From Psychrosphaera ytuae (GTDB lineage Bacteria; Pseudomonadota; Gammaproteobacteria; Enterobacterales; Alteromonadaceae), in NCBI RefSeq assembly GCF_017638545.1, contig NZ_CP072110.1, positions 930,001 to 994,000 of the forward strand: a stretch of 64,000 nt of DNA. Direction: 5' to 3'. Position numbers and translations under genes: made by a program. Positions 52,015 through 60,434 of the stretch are shown piece by piece. Position 1 is the first letter of the stretch; the number at the start of each line of letters is the position of its first letter. A model generated the notes under the pieces. The model was not told the origin of the DNA. It did no database searches and saw nothing but the letters and a program-made list of their open reading frames with translations.

Positions 52015-53082
52015 TTACGCGTTTCCTTTAAGTGCAACTTTGTTTTGTGCCGCAAAGTTAAGCATCTTAGTTAAAGGCTTCATCGCTTCAGCCGCTAAAG
52101 TCTCGTCAACAAAGATCTCATGACCCGTTGCATCTGTCAGAGCCTCCTCAATCGCCTTTAAGCCATTCATTGCCATCCACGGGCAATGAGCACAACTCTT
52201 ACAGGTTGCACCGTTACCTGCCGTTGGAGCTTCGATAAAGGTCTTGTCCGGGTTTGATTGTTGCATCTTGTAAAAAATACCGCGGTCAGTGGCAACGATA
52301 AACGTATCGTTTTCCATTTCGTTGGCTGCATTAATTAACTGTGAAGTAGAGCCTACCGCATCTGCTAGTTCGACAACTGACGCTGGCGACTCTGGATGGA
52401 CTAAAACTGCTGCATTTGGATATACATTTTTTAGGTCTTTTAAGGCTTTTGCACTAAATTCATCATGAACGATACACTCACCTTGCCAAAGGATCATGTC
52501 GACGCCTGTTTGCTTTTGAATATAGCTACCTAAGTGACGATCTGGACCCCAAATGATAGGTTTACCTTCAGCTTCTAAATGCTCAACAACCTCAAGGGCG
52601 ATACTCGACGTCACAACCCAGTCTGCTCTTGCTTTTACCGCTGCAGAGGTGTTGGCGTAAACAACGACATTGTGATCTGGGTACTGATCACAGAATTTAG
52701 TAAATTCTTCCGCCGGACAACCCAAATCTAACGAACACGTCGCTTCTAAAGTTGGCATTAGGACCGTTTTTTCAGGAGTGAGAATCTTTGCTGTCTCACC
52801 CATAAATTTAACGCCTGCAACGATCAACGTGTCTGCTTCGTGTTGATTGCCAAAGCGCGCCATTTCTAATGAGTCAGCAACACATCCACCGGTCTCTTCA
52901 GCCAATGCTTGAATTTCAGGATCTGTGTAATAGTGAGCGACCAATACGGCGTTTTTTTCTTTTAACAGCTGCTTAATGCGCTGCTTGTATTCAGTCTTTT
53001 CTTGTTCGCTCAAAACCGCTGGCTTTGGCGGAAACGGATATTCTGTAGAAACAGTGTTAATTACGGGTTCTATGCTGTTCAT
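52015..53082 (-). CDS. nadA: Quinolinate synthase A
   Basis: The 355-residue enzyme makes quinolinate from iminoaspartate and dihydroxyacetone phosphate in NAD synthesis with a 4Fe-4S cluster. Candidate ligands are the Cys of LEATCSLDLGCP and the CKSCAHCPWMAMNGL motif near the C-terminus; AHYYTDPEIQ and VKFMGETAKIL are family marks. I chose the ATG at 53080-53082; a longer open frame would run into the tRNA-Lys gene. Gene order cpoB, tRNA-Lys, nadA matches E. coli. Confidence 0.96.
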   Translation of the reverse strand: MNSIEPVINTVSTEYPFPPKPAVLSEQEKTEYKQRIKQLLKEKNAVLVAHYYTDPEIQALAEETGGCVADSLEMARFGNQHEADTLIVAGVKFMGETAKILTPEKTVLMPTLEATCSLDLGCPAEEFTKFCDQYPDHNVVVYANTSAAVKARADWVVTSSIALEVVEHLEAEGKPIIWGPDRHLGSYIQKQTGVDMILWQGECIVHDEFSAKALKDLKNVYPNAAVLVHPESPASVVELADAVGSTSQLINAANEMENDTFIVATDRGIFYKMQQSNPDKTFIEAPTAGNGATCKSCAHCPWMAMNGLKAIEEALTDATGHEIFVDETLAAEAMKPLTKMLNFAAQNKVALKGNA

Positions 53083-53194
53083 AGGCCTAATAATACAGGT
53101 TAATTCAATGCGCGAGATTATACGTGAATAAACGTTAAATGTAACGCAAATGTCATGATAGTAAGATTGAATAAGATATACGAAGAAAGTAAAG

Positions 53195-53270
53195 TGGTGG
53201 GTCATGCTGGATTCGAACCAGCGACCAATTGATTAAAAGTCAACTGCTCTACCAACTGAGCTAATGACCC
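53195..53270 (-). tRNA. tRNA-Lys (anticodon TTT), copy 3
   Basis: The minus strand starts GGGTCATTAGCTCAGTTGG, has the anticodon loop CTTTTAA and the T-loop GGTTCGAATCC, and ends ATGACCC with discriminator A and encoded CCA. All 76 nt are identical to the two other copies. Confidence 0.97.
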
Positions 53271-53295
53271 ACTTTAAATTGGAGCGTTTGTTTGA

Positions 53296-53371
53296 TGGTG
53301 GGTCATGCTGGATTCGAACCAGCGACCAATTGATTAAAAGTCAACTGCTCTACCAACTGAGCTAATGACCC
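53296..53371 (-). tRNA. tRNA-Lys (anticodon TTT), copy 2
   Basis: Identical 76-nt copy with encoded CCA. It is 25 nt from copy 3 and 37 nt from copy 1. The spacers differ, so the identity is kept by conversion or selection. Confidence 0.97.
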
Positions 53372-53408
53372 ATCAAACAAAACTGATGTTAGACATCGAA
53401 GGTAAAAG

Positions 53409-53484
53409 TGGTGGGTCATGCTGGATTCGAACCAGCGACCAATTGATTAAAAGTCAACTGCTCTACCAACTGAGCTAATGACCC
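53409..53484 (-). tRNA. tRNA-Lys (anticodon TTT), copy 1
   Basis: First of three identical copies in the direction of transcription. A strong promoter lies about 60 nt upstream. Confidence 0.97.
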
Positions 53485-53543
53485 ACTTTAAACCTTTTAC
53501 ACACAGCTTCGGTTCGTTTGCCGTTCCGTTGCTGCGGGCGCAT

Positions 53544-53571
53544 ATAATACTTATTTAAATTCTGTGTGCAA
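53544..53571 (-). promoter_or_regulatory. Promoter of the tRNA-Lys array
   Basis: On the minus strand TTGCAC (53566-53571) and TATTAT (53544-53549) are 16 bp apart. A GC-rich stretch (GCGCCCGC) follows the -10 box, as in stringently controlled stable-RNA promoters. Confidence 0.7.
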
Positions 53572-53591
53572 GCATATTTTTAAAAAAATTT

Positions 53592-53631
53592 AAAAATAAA
53601 CGCTTTCGCCCAAAAAACAGACAAAAGCGTT
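53592..53631 (-). terminator. Terminator of the tol-pal-cpoB operon
   Basis: AACGCTTT (53599-53606) pairs with AAAGCGTT (53624-53631); the minus strand continues TATTTTTAAATTTTTTT. It lies just after the cpoB stop and before the tRNA promoter. Confidence 0.65.
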
Positions 53632-53646
53632 AAAAAACATACTTTT

Positions 53647-54384
53647 CTAGCCTAAATTCACCAATCTAGACTTAGCTAATGTTGCAGAGTTGGATTCTGG
53701 AAACTCAGCGATAACTTGTTGGAACAATTTTTTCGCTGCGGCAGTATCACCCAACTTTTGTAAAACGGTCCCTTGTTTTAATAATGCATCACTGCGTTTA
53801 GTGGAGTCCGGGTACGAACTGATCACTTCACCAAAATGCTTTTTGGCTTCGTTGTAATTTGCTTTATTAAATTGCAACTGTCCTAACCAATAATGGGCAT
53901 TTGGAATATAGATTGAACTTGGAAATTGCTCAATGAACTTTTGAAACGCTGGAATAGCGTCGTCATAACGACGTTCCTTTAAGATCAGGTTTACGGCCTG
54001 GTCGTACGCTTCGTTTTCACCTAGTGACCCACCATACTCTTGTACTAGCGGCTGTTCAGTGATTTCTGGTTGAGTTGGTGCCGGAGCTTGTTGAAGGTTG
54101 CTAAGACGTCGCTCTATTTCAATATAGAGTTCGCGTTGGCGGTCAACAATTTGGTCCAACTTATAAGAGTGCTCTTCAGTTACACCTCGCAACTCACTAA
54201 CTTCCTCTTGAAGGTCGTTTATTTGTTGCTGAAGGTTAACTTGGGCTGCACCGCGGGCTTGAATAAGGCGCTTTAGCTGCGTGACTTGTTCGTTTAACTG
54301 GCCTGTAGTGCTTAAATCAGTAACGGGTGCATCTGCATTAGAGGCACCCGCTACGAATAAGACGGCCAATAGAGATAATCTCAT
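53647..54384 (-). CDS. cpoB: Cell division coordinator CpoB (YbgF)
   Basis: The 245-residue periplasmic protein has a signal peptide (about 1-19), an N-terminal coiled coil for trimer formation (about 25-95: QLNEQVTQLKRLIQARGAAQV) and three TPR units (about 125-240: AYDQAVNLILKERRYDDAIPAF, then FPSSIYIPNAHYWLGQLQF). It links peptidoglycan synthesis with Tol-driven outer membrane constriction. It follows pal by 20 nt. Confidence 0.95.
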   Translation of the reverse strand: MRLSLLAVLFVAGASNADAPVTDLSTTGQLNEQVTQLKRLIQARGAAQVNLQQQINDLQEEVSELRGVTEEHSYKLDQIVDRQRELYIEIERRLSNLQQAPAPTQPEITEQPLVQEYGGSLGENEAYDQAVNLILKERRYDDAIPAFQKFIEQFPSSIYIPNAHYWLGQLQFNKANYNEAKKHFGEVISSYPDSTKRSDALLKQGTVLQKLGDTAAAKKLFQQVIAEFPESNSATLAKSRLVNLG

Positions 54385-54404
54385 AGACTGTCTCTTATAT
54401 TTTA

Positions 54405-54962
54405 TTAGTAAACTAATACCGCACGACGGTTTTTAGCAAAACCATCTTGAGTGCGAGATAAATCTACTGGCTTCTCTTCACCGTATGAAACAGTAGAGAT
54501 TTGGCTTTGCATAACACCTAGGTTTTGTAGGTATTGTGCTACAGCTTTAGCTCGACGCTCACCTAGTGCGATGTTGTACTCAGGCGTACCACGCTCGTCA
54601 CAGTGACCTTCAACCATAACTGTTTGGTTAGGGTTTTTGATTAGGTAGTCAGCGTGTGCTTGAAGAAGCTCTAAGTACTTAGCGTCAACTTTTGACTTAT
54701 CAAAGTCAAAGTAAACAGTTTGTTCTTGGCGTAATGCTTCAAATTTAGCTTGTTGCATTTCTTCAACAGTCTGTGCTTTTTCAACTGTTGCTACTTCAAC
54801 CGCCGCTGCATTTTGAGCCGCACCTGAAGTCTCTGCAGATGTTGCAGAATTAGTTGCTGCCGCTGCACTCTCGTCATTAACAACTGAGCTAGAGCCACAA
54901 GCTGTTAAAGCTAATGCTGGGATAGCGATCAGAAGACCTTTTTTAATTTTGCTAAATTGCAT
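54405..54962 (-). CDS. pal: Peptidoglycan-associated lipoprotein Pal
   Basis: I chose the ATG at 54960-54962, which gives 185 residues and a correct lipoprotein signal (lipobox LTAC, C22); the open frame reaches 55019 without a better start. An Ala/Ser/Thr-rich linker (25-70) leads to an OmpA C-terminal domain (75-185) with VYFDFDKSKVDAKY, VEGHCDERGTPEYN and LGERRAKAVAQYL. Pal binds peptidoglycan and TolB and ties the outer membrane to the wall. Confidence 0.97.
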   Translation of the reverse strand: MQFSKIKKGLLIAIPALALTACGSSSVVNDESAAAATNSATSAETSGAAQNAAAVEVATVEKAQTVEEMQQAKFEALRQEQTVYFDFDKSKVDAKYLELLQAHADYLIKNPNQTVMVEGHCDERGTPEYNIALGERRAKAVAQYLQNLGVMQSQISTVSYGEEKPVDLSRTQDGFAKNRRAVLVY

Positions 54963-55055
54963 TCTAAGTTTCCTTTTTCCACAAAACGTTGTTGTAAAAC
55001 ATATAAAAGCGCAAACCACTCTGAAAGGTCAACGCTTTTTAAACTTTATTTGTTC

Positions 55056-56408
55056 TTAATTTAAGAACGGCGACCATGCCGGTGACTTAACTTGTCCTTT
55101 GGCAGCCGGTAGTCGCGCTTTAAAACGACCATCTATTGAAACCAAAGCGAGTACCTGACCACTACCGTGCATAGTACTGTAAATAATCATTGAGCCATTT
55201 GGAGCTATGCTTGGGCTTTCGTCTAATCTTGTTTTAGTCAAGATTTGGAAGTTTCCAGACTCTAGCTCTTTTTTGGCTATGTGATACTTACCTTGCGTAC
55301 GATTTACCATAATTAGGTGATTATTATCAGGAGTAATTGATCCTCCTAAGTTCATTTCACCATCAAAAGTCAATCGTTTTATACGCTTAGTGTCTAAATT
55401 TACGCTATAAAGTTGTGCATTACCACCCCGTTCTGAGCTGAACACAATAAATTTGCCGTCAGGTGACCAACTTGGCTCGGTGTCAATAGCGCGATGGCGT
55501 GTAAGACGAGTCAATGTCTTGTTGGTTAGCTCAAGAACGTAAAGCTCAGGGTTACCATCTTTAGATAGCACAAGCGCTAACTTTTTGCCATCTGGTGACC
55601 ATTGAGGCGCACCGTTAATACCTTCATATGATGTAAGTAATTGACGCGTACCTGTGTAAATATCTTGCACATAAATTTGCGAACGGCTGTTTTCGAAGGT
55701 GACATAACTTAGTTTTGTCCCATCAGGTGACCAAGATGGCGACATCAAAGGTTCACGTGAACGCAATAAGACTTGTTCATTAGCACCATCATAATCAGCA
55801 ACAATGAGCTTGTATGGATATTCTTCACCGTGGTTGATCGTCACATATGCAATTTTTGTTAAAAACGCACCGCGCTCACCGGTCAGTTTTTCATATGCTA
55901 AATCACTGATGCGATGTGCGTAACGTCTAAACTGGCTCTCGCCAATGACTACTTGGCGGTTGTCTAAGATGTGATCTTTAGTTTCAACTAATTTACCTTC
56001 CACCAATACTTGAACTGTACCGCCGGTAATTTGACCACGCAGAACATCAATAAGCTCAAAGCTCACCAAAAAACGATCAACAGAGTGATCTTTAATGGTT
56101 CCGACTAACACGGCCTCGGCACCAACCGATGCCCATGATGCATAGTCAACCTCATCGTCACTGTTTGGCAACTGAGGCATTTCTTCTACTTTGAGTGGCT
56201 TAAACTTACCACTACGCATTAAGTCTGCAGCGACAATTTCGGCGATATTTAAAGGTAAAACACGTGTTCCTTCATACTTAAACGGAACAATAGCAATCGG
56301 CCTAGCACTATCAATGCCCTCAGTGATGACGATTTCTAATGCCGAACGAGAGGTCGAGCTGAAAAACAGACTGACCAAGGCTAACAGCAAGGTAAATTTA
56401 CGAATCAT
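55056..56408 (-). CDS. tolB: Tol-Pal system protein TolB
   Basis: The 450-residue periplasmic protein has a signal peptide (about 1-22), an N-terminal domain (25-160) and a six-bladed beta-propeller marked by repeated WSPDG (SPSWSPDGTKLSY, APQWSPDGKKLAL, EPSWSPDGKFIVF). It exchanges between Pal and TolA. Its start overlaps the tolA stop by 1 nt. Confidence 0.97.
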   Translation of the reverse strand: MIRKFTLLLALVSLFFSSTSRSALEIVITEGIDSARPIAIVPFKYEGTRVLPLNIAEIVAADLMRSGKFKPLKVEEMPQLPNSDDEVDYASWASVGAEAVLVGTIKDHSVDRFLVSFELIDVLRGQITGGTVQVLVEGKLVETKDHILDNRQVVIGESQFRRYAHRISDLAYEKLTGERGAFLTKIAYVTINHGEEYPYKLIVADYDGANEQVLLRSREPLMSPSWSPDGTKLSYVTFENSRSQIYVQDIYTGTRQLLTSYEGINGAPQWSPDGKKLALVLSKDGNPELYVLELTNKTLTRLTRHRAIDTEPSWSPDGKFIVFSSERGGNAQLYSVNLDTKRIKRLTFDGEMNLGGSITPDNNHLIMVNRTQGKYHIAKKELESGNFQILTKTRLDESPSIAPNGSMIIYSTMHGSGQVLALVSIDGRFKARLPAAKGQVKSPAWSPFLN

Positions 56409-57415
56409 TAGAGGTCTGGCTCCACGGTTAGGTTAATATCACGCAATTGTAGATATACATCTTGTTCTTTTGATACCGGCAACGTTTCTGCTTTTAATAC
56501 GGCACGTTCAGCTGCTTTACAAATATTATTTTGGCCGGATAGTACCGACACTTGTGTCACAAATCCATTGGATGCTAATTTTATATTCAAACGACAAGAT
56601 GTACCTTTCATGCTTGAATCAACAATGAGATTTTGTTGGATTTTAGAGGTAATCAAAGCCTTGTATTTTTGAACTTCTGTCAATACTACCTTTTGACGGG
56701 CTTTACGACGGATATCTTGCTCGCGAGCAAGTTGTTCTTGAAGCATCTTTTCTTGTAACGCTTTTTCTTTGGCTTCCTGCTCTTTTCTCAATTGTTCGGC
56801 TTTGGCACGCTCTGCAGCTTCACGCTCCGCTTTTTCTCGAGCTTTGCGCTCTGCTTCCGCTTTTCTAGCGGCGGCAATTTCAGCTTCTTTTTTGCGTTTT
56901 GCTTCAAGAGCGGCTTTTTCTTCGGCTTCTTTTTTGCGCTTTGCTTCTAGTGCAGCACGCTCTTCAGCCTTTTTCTTCTCTTGGGCTTTTTTAGCTGCAG
57001 CTTTCGCTCGTTCGGCTTCTTGTTCACGCTTTAATCGCTCTTGACGAGCTTGCTCTGCTTTACGCTTTTCTGCGGCGGCTTTTCGTTTTGCCTCTTCGGC
57101 GGCTTTTTTGTTACGCTCTTGCTCTTTGCTCAACGCGCTGATTTCATTTTTGGCCTTATTAGCACGCTCTTCTAACTCTCTCACACGCTTTTCTTCAGCG
57201 GCCTTTTGAGCGGCCTTTTCTTGCTTTATTTTATTAACTTGCTGCTCTAATGCGGCTGCATCAATGACCACAGCATCAATAGCAGAAATCTCTGGTGACT
57301 TTTCTGGCTTTTTCATCGGCGGGGTGAAATTAAAACTCAACACCAAAACGACACCAAATATGGCGTGTAAGCCAAGTGATTTTAAAATGAAAGGTTTGTA
57401 ACTTGCCTTGATCAT
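56408..57415 (-). CDS. tolA: Tol-Pal system protein TolA
   Basis: The 335-residue protein has one inner-membrane anchor (about 11-29), a very long Lys/Glu/Ala-rich helical domain (about 55-240) with repeated EAKRKKEAEEKAAL and RKAEAERKAREKAEREAAER units, and a C-terminal globular domain (245-335) with the MKGTSCRLNIKL disulfide region. It spans the periplasm and transmits force from TolQR. Start overlaps the tolR stop by 1 nt. The repeated helix DNA is low-complexity and may vary in length between strains. Confidence 0.95.
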   Translation of the reverse strand: MIKASYKPFILKSLGLHAIFGVVLVLSFNFTPPMKKPEKSPEISAIDAVVIDAAALEQQVNKIKQEKAAQKAAEEKRVRELEERANKAKNEISALSKEQERNKKAAEEAKRKAAAEKRKAEQARQERLKREQEAERAKAAAKKAQEKKKAEERAALEAKRKKEAEEKAALEAKRKKEAEIAAARKAEAERKAREKAEREAAERAKAEQLRKEQEAKEKALQEKMLQEQLAREQDIRRKARQKVVLTEVQKYKALITSKIQQNLIVDSSMKGTSCRLNIKLASNGFVTQVSVLSGQNNICKAAERAVLKAETLPVSKEQDVYLQLRDINLTVEPDL

Positions 57416-57840
57416 TACTGCTTAGGCTCCGTCATCAGACCGACAGATGGCGCGCCAGCACGTTGCAATAACACCATCAGCTCAATGACATTGTTATAAG
57501 GAATGCGGCGGTCGGCTTTAACCACCACCGGCGTCTCAGGGTCTATTTGCAATTGTGCGGCAACGATCACTGCAACATCTTGTGCTGACATTGCTTCGTC
57601 ACCATTGTGCTCACCTGTTGAAACGAAGTACTGGCCTTGCTCATCGATTGACGCAACAATCGGTGACTTGCTTTCATCGTCTAGTGGTTCGGCATTGGCC
57701 TGCGGTAAGTCAACTTTAACGCCTTGAGTGACCAAAGGTGCAGTTACCATAAAGATGATAAGAAGTACCAACATAACATCTATGTATGGTACTACGTTTA
57801 TCTCAGCAACGGGTTTTCTGCGACGTCTAGTTACGTTCAT
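57415..57840 (-). CDS. tolR: Tol-Pal system protein TolR
   Basis: The 141-residue ExbD-type protein has one membrane helix (about 17-36) with the key proton-path Asp in VVPYIDVMLVLLIIF. The periplasmic domain ends VMVLLQRAGAPSVGLMTEP-like. It forms the proton channel with TolQ; 8 nt separate it from tolQ. Confidence 0.96.
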   Translation of the reverse strand: MNVTRRRRKPVAEINVVPYIDVMLVLLIIFMVTAPLVTQGVKVDLPQANAEPLDDESKSPIVASIDEQGQYFVSTGEHNGDEAMSAQDVAVIVAAQLQIDPETPVVVKADRRIPYNNVIELMVLLQRAGAPSVGLMTEPKQ

Positions 57841-57848
57841 AGTGGACC

Positions 57849-58553
57849 TTATGCTGAGGTATTTACGTTAGAAGTATTTACATTTGCCGTAACTTGGCGG
57901 TGTAAAATATTTGAAAATTCTTCGGTAAAATTAATGTAGCTGCCCTCTAGCTTTTCAACGCGATGAGCAAAACTGTTGTAAGCAAGAACCGAAGGAATAG
58001 CGGCAAATAATCCCATTGCCGTTGCGATAAGCGCTTCTGCAATACCAGGAGCGACCATGTTAAGGGTAGCCTGTTGAACTTCGCCCAAAGCCAAAAACGC
58101 ATTCATAATACCCCATACAGTTCCGAACAAACCAATATAAGGGCTAATTGAGCCTACCGAAGCTAAGAAGCTCAAGTGACGCTCTAGATCTTCAACTTCT
58201 CGCGACATACGGACGCGCATCGCACGGTGTGTTCCCTCAAGGTATACTTGAGCAGTACCGATGCTGTTTTTCTTTAATCGTGCGAACTCTTTAAATCCGT
58301 CTTTAAATAGCGCCTCTAAACCGTCTACCGTTTGACGCGCAGTAATTTCACTGTACAAGCGACTAAGGTCTACACCAGACCAAAAGCGATCTTCAAACTT
58401 TTTGGTTTTGTTTTCTGCTTCAGCAAGTACTTTGCGGCGTTGAAAAATAATCGCCCATGATGAGATAGATAAGCCGAGTAGAGTCAGCATGACTAGCTGA
58501 ACAATGAAACTCGCCTCTAAAAACAATCCCCAAAAACTAATTTCAGCTTGCAC
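57849..58553 (-). CDS. tolQ: Tol-Pal system protein TolQ
   Basis: The 234-residue ExbB-type protein has three membrane segments (about 15-37, 135-157, 170-192), with the conserved third helix region APGIAEALIATAMGLFAAIPSVLAYN and the GTVWGIMNAF motif. It forms the stator of the Tol proton motor. Its start lies 11 nt inside the end of ybgC. Confidence 0.97.
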   Translation of the reverse strand: MQAEISFWGLFLEASFIVQLVMLTLLGLSISSWAIIFQRRKVLAEAENKTKKFEDRFWSGVDLSRLYSEITARQTVDGLEALFKDGFKEFARLKKNSIGTAQVYLEGTHRAMRVRMSREVEDLERHLSFLASVGSISPYIGLFGTVWGIMNAFLALGEVQQATLNMVAPGIAEALIATAMGLFAAIPSVLAYNSFAHRVEKLEGSYINFTEEFSNILHRQVTANVNTSNVNTSA

Positions 58554-58941
58554 CTTTTAATTCCCCTAAAATTTCCGGTGGAATAGCCTGTGGCTTCCCA
58601 CTCTCAGGATTAATGCAGGCAACCGTGACATTAGCGCTAAATACGGTTGTCTGATGTTGATTTTTTATTGTCTGTTCAAATTCGATAGACACTTTTTTTA
58701 ATCGTTTTATTTCTGTGTACACAGATAGCGACTCATGTAACTTAGCGGTCGCTTTAAACTCAATGGCCATCTTAGTAACAACAAAGCCTATATTCTGCTT
58801 AAGATAGCGGTCTTGTTCAATACCTAATGCAAGTAAAAGCTCAGTTCTTGCTCGTTCACAAAACTTTAAGTAGTTTGCGTGATAGACGATCCCACCTGCA
58901 TCCGTGTCTTCGTAATACACTTTTACCGGAAATGTGAACAA
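58543..58941 (-). CDS. ybgC: Acyl-CoA thioesterase YbgC
   Basis: The 132-residue hotdog-fold thioesterase has the family catalytic motif YYEDTDAGGIVYHANYLKFCERART, including the active Asp in TDAGG. Position as first gene of the tol-pal cluster is standard. The start appears to be TTG at 58939-58941 with AAGGA before it; an upstream ATT is the only in-frame alternative. Confidence 0.95.
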   Translation of the reverse strand: MFTFPVKVYYEDTDAGGIVYHANYLKFCERARTELLLALGIEQDRYLKQNIGFVVTKMAIEFKATAKLHESLSVYTEIKRLKKVSIEFEQTIKNQHQTTVFSANVTVACINPESGKPQAIPPEILGELKGAS

Positions 58942-59229
58942 AATTGGGTTCCTTTTCAGTTGTGAATTTTGCTTTTTGTCACCGTTGAAATAAATGACAA
59001 ATGCTTTTTATATTCGTTCAATTAAATTTTTATGCATAAATATTGACTGAAATCTAAATTTTTATCCAACCATTAGTAATTTTTAATTTGTTTAAAATTA
59101 AAACAAACCTCGGAAAATCAGTCTATGTGGTACATTCAAGCATTTATGATCAATTAATTAGCACTAATATGTAATTTAACTACATATTCAAAATTAGAAA
59201 AACTAATGCAAAAGAGCAATTATTCTAGT
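58942..59229. other. AT-rich intergenic region upstream of ybgC
   Basis: It should hold the tol-pal promoter on the minus strand. TTGAAC near 59015-59020 is a possible -35 box, but the -10 partner is poor. It contains long A/T runs and no reading frame of note. Confidence 0.4.
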
Positions 59230-59258
59230 TTGAAGTATTTACTCTACATCCATAGAAT
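59230..59258 (+). promoter_or_regulatory. Promoter of the small-RNA candidate
   Basis: On the plus strand TTGAAG (59230-59235) and TAGAAT (59253-59258) are exactly 17 bp apart, with start expected near 59265. There is no plus-strand gene downstream. Confidence 0.6.
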
Positions 59259-59264
59259 GCACGC

Positions 59265-59384
59265 ATCTTCTGAGCACAACTTGCTCGAAGCGGAAGAGAC
59301 GAATTAGTTATCTTCTCCTATTCATGTTCCCTGGAATTTATTCCTTATATGTTTTTTGCCCATTCAATGAATGGGCTTTTTTTT
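59265..59384 (+). ncRNA. Candidate small regulatory RNA between ybgC and ruvB (about 120 nt)
   Basis: A good promoter at 59230-59258 and a strong intrinsic terminator frame a transcript of about 120 nt. Near its 5' end CTTC (59267-59270) and GAGCA (59272-59276) pair with TGCTC (59282-59286) and GAAG (59287-59290), a 9-bp stem with one bulge. The middle is A/U-rich and can form a weak GAAGA/TCTTC helix. The 3' end is a 9-bp stem (59358-59366 with 59368-59376) followed by eight T, typical of Hfq-binding RNAs. It lies between two minus-strand genes and overlaps neither. I do not recognise it as a known small RNA. Confidence 0.6.
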
Positions 59385-59398
59385 GCCTAAAATTTAAT

Positions 59399-59424
59399 AA
59401 AAAAACCGACGTCAGTCCGTCGGT
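59399..59424 (-). terminator. ruvB terminator overlapping the stop codon
   Basis: ACCGACG (59405-59411) pairs with CGTCGGT (59418-59424); seven A to the left give a T-run on the minus strand. The stem includes the ruvB stop codon. Confidence 0.8.
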
Positions 59425-60419
59425 AAATCAAATCCTAAATGTTGATATGCTCTTGGCGAAGCAATTCGTCCTCTTGGAGTTCGTTGTAAAAAGCCTTGTT
59501 GAATTAAGTACGGCTCAATGACATCTTCAATCGTATCCCTCTCTTCCCCAATTGCTGCGGCAATATTATCAAGTCCAACTGGACCACCATCAAACTTTTC
59601 AATCATGGTCGACAGTAGCTTTTTGTCCATGTAGTCAAACCCTTCACTGTCCACATTAATCATATCTAATGCTTGTTTGGCTACTTGACTATCAACATTG
59701 CCATCGCTTTTCACATCGGCATAATCGCGAACTCGCCTTAATAATCTGTTTGCAATTCGCGGTGTTCCGCGAGAACGCTTAGCAACTTCAACCGCCGCAT
59801 CCTCAGTCATCTCCATGTTTAGACAGCTGGCACTTCGCTGAATGATGTTGGCCAAGTCCGCGACTTTATAAAACTCTAACCTTTGTACAATACCAAAGCG
59901 GTCGCGAAGTGGCGAAGTCAGTGCGCCCGCACGGGTTGTCGCACCGATTAAGGTAAAAGGGGGCAAATCGAGTTTTATTGAACGAGCTGCGGGGCCCTCG
60001 CCTATCATAATATCCAACTGATAGTCTTCCATCGCTGGGTAAAGAACTTCTTCTACTACTGGGCTAAGTCGGTGAATTTCATCAATGAAGAGAACATCGT
60101 TTTCTTCTAGGTTAGTTAGCAAGGCAGCGAGATCGCCGGCCTTTTCTAAGACTGGGCCTGAGGTTGTCTTTATACTGACGTCCATTTCGTTAGCGACAAT
60201 GTTTGCAAGTGTCGTTTTACCCAACCCAGGAGGACCAAAGATTAGCAGGTGATCGAGCGCTTCGCTGCGATTTTTTGCCGCTTGAATAAAGATTTCCATC
60301 TGCGACTTTACCGTAGGTTGACCTTGGTAATCCGCCAACATTTTTGGACGTATGGCGCGGTCTATGACCTCATCTTCACCAAACGACTCAGCGCCTACTA
60401 AGCGGTCTGCTTCAATCAT
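59412..60419 (-). CDS. ruvB: Holliday junction helicase motor RuvB
   Basis: The 335-residue AAA+ ATPase has Walker A GPPGLGKTT, Walker B VLFIDEIHRLS, sensor and arginine-finger region GATTRAGALTSPLRDRFG, and a C-terminal winged helix with TPRGRIASPRAYQHLG. With RuvA it drives branch migration of recombination junctions. It follows ruvA by 15 nt under probable SOS control. Confidence 0.98.
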   Translation of the reverse strand: MIEADRLVGAESFGEDEVIDRAIRPKMLADYQGQPTVKSQMEIFIQAAKNRSEALDHLLIFGPPGLGKTTLANIVANEMDVSIKTTSGPVLEKAGDLAALLTNLEENDVLFIDEIHRLSPVVEEVLYPAMEDYQLDIMIGEGPAARSIKLDLPPFTLIGATTRAGALTSPLRDRFGIVQRLEFYKVADLANIIQRSASCLNMEMTEDAAVEVAKRSRGTPRIANRLLRRVRDYADVKSDGNVDSQVAKQALDMINVDSEGFDYMDKKLLSTMIEKFDGGPVGLDNIAAAIGEERDTIEDVIEPYLIQQGFLQRTPRGRIASPRAYQHLGFDLPTD

Positions 60420-60434
60420 TCTCTTGTTCCTTTA

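Noticed and set aside
53083..53205. N-terminal extension of nadA by 41 codons
   Set aside because: It would overlap the 3' end of tRNA-Lys, and the ATG at 53080-53082 fits the known NadA start.
56769..57044. Plus-strand Ala/Ser-rich frame opposite tolA
   Set aside because: It is the complement of the Lys/Glu/Ala repeat helix of TolA and has no independent support.
59324..59521. Plus-strand 65-codon frame over the ruvB end
   Set aside because: It starts inside the small-RNA candidate, runs through its terminator and into the ruvB coding region on the opposite strand.
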